A stretch of 64,000 nucleotides of DNA, from positions 310,001 to 374,000 of the forward strand of contig CAZGOC010000001.1 of the NCBI GenBank assembly GCA_964527685.1, read 5' to 3'. This document shows, piece after piece, positions 63,992 to 64,000 of the stretch (position 1 is its first letter; every line of letters starts with the position of its first letter). The position numbers and the translations under genes were made by a program. This stretch comes from UBA7396 sp964527685 (GTDB taxonomy: Bacteria > Patescibacteriota > Gracilibacteria > BD1-5 > UBA6164). The notes under the pieces were generated by a model. It was not told the origin of the DNA. It worked only from the letters and a program-made list of their open reading frames with translations, and made no database searches.

Positions 63992-64000
63992 ATATGGTGC

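Noticed and set aside
1..64000. CRISPR array, prophage or integrated element
   Set aside because: No regularly spaced repeats, integrase, phage structural genes or attachment duplications were seen in either strand.

Overview
The window comes from a very AT-rich bacterial genome in which UGA is read as glycine (translation table 25). In-frame TGA falls at glycines that cannot be replaced, such as P-loops of ABC, UvrA and TraG-like ATPases, the NPPYG of an rRNA methylase and the GFRGEA of MutL, while UGG is kept for tryptophan. A tRNA with anticodon UCA and the acceptor features of tRNA-Gly lies at 16651-16729. This code, the small tightly packed genes, the scarcity of Shine-Dalgarno sequences and the gene families point to the Patescibacteria (CPR), lineage Absconditabacteria (SR1) or Gracilibacteria (BD1-5). 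UAA is the usual stop and UAG the minor one.

Layout. 1-6431: rRNA methylase fragment, mutL, exported and membrane proteins, hsp20, a first pilC and an RluD-type pseudouridine synthase. 6665-13647: a type IV secretion-like operon with a membrane protein, a Cys-rich lipoprotein, a TraG/HerA-like ATPase and three VirB2-like multi-span proteins. 13791-17650: gyrA, a candidate small RNA, tRNA-Gly(UCA), a STAS protein and tsaE. 17657-22894 (minus): a second pilC with PilO/PilN-like proteins, another VirB2-like protein, a PrsW-type protease and murA. 23025-28006: PH-domain membrane proteins, mltG, an AGOG-like DNA glycosylase, a 3D-domain wall protein and tRNA-Gln. 28146-35442: lone ABC ATPase, a long RNA hairpin, dnaJ, phospholipase D-like lipoprotein, an 854-residue orphan, a DUF721-like protein and rsmI. 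35561-41969: a 1197-residue orphan, yebC and a 552-residue orphan. 42106-48957: glyA, uvrA, murB, DHH phosphoesterase and ruvA. 48986-55189: a PKD surface protein with a PilB-like cytoplasmic domain, secA and an rsuA/rluB-type gene. 55390-64000: small orphans, a sugar nucleotidyltransferase, an L10-leader-controlled rplJ-rplL operon, a copper ATPase with an unusual C-terminal extension, bcp and a small membrane protein.

Functional themes. Envelope and appendage genes dominate: two PilC platform proteins, PilN/PilO-like proteins, the T4SS-like operon, SecA, MurA, MurB, MltG and the 3D-domain protein. This suits a small cell that keeps a peptidoglycan wall and invests in pili or contact machinery. 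Repair is represented by MutL (endonuclease type), UvrA, RuvA and an AGOG-like glycosylase. Most novel to my eye: tandem fusions of VirB2-like hairpins beside the TraG-like ATPase, the PilB-N2/TM/PKD architecture, the copper ATPase with a ninth membrane segment plus a C-terminal domain, a two-copy stem-loop element upstream of uvrA and an orphan operon, and a 20-bp RNA hairpin before dnaJ. No CRISPR array, insertion sequence, rRNA gene or phage module was seen.
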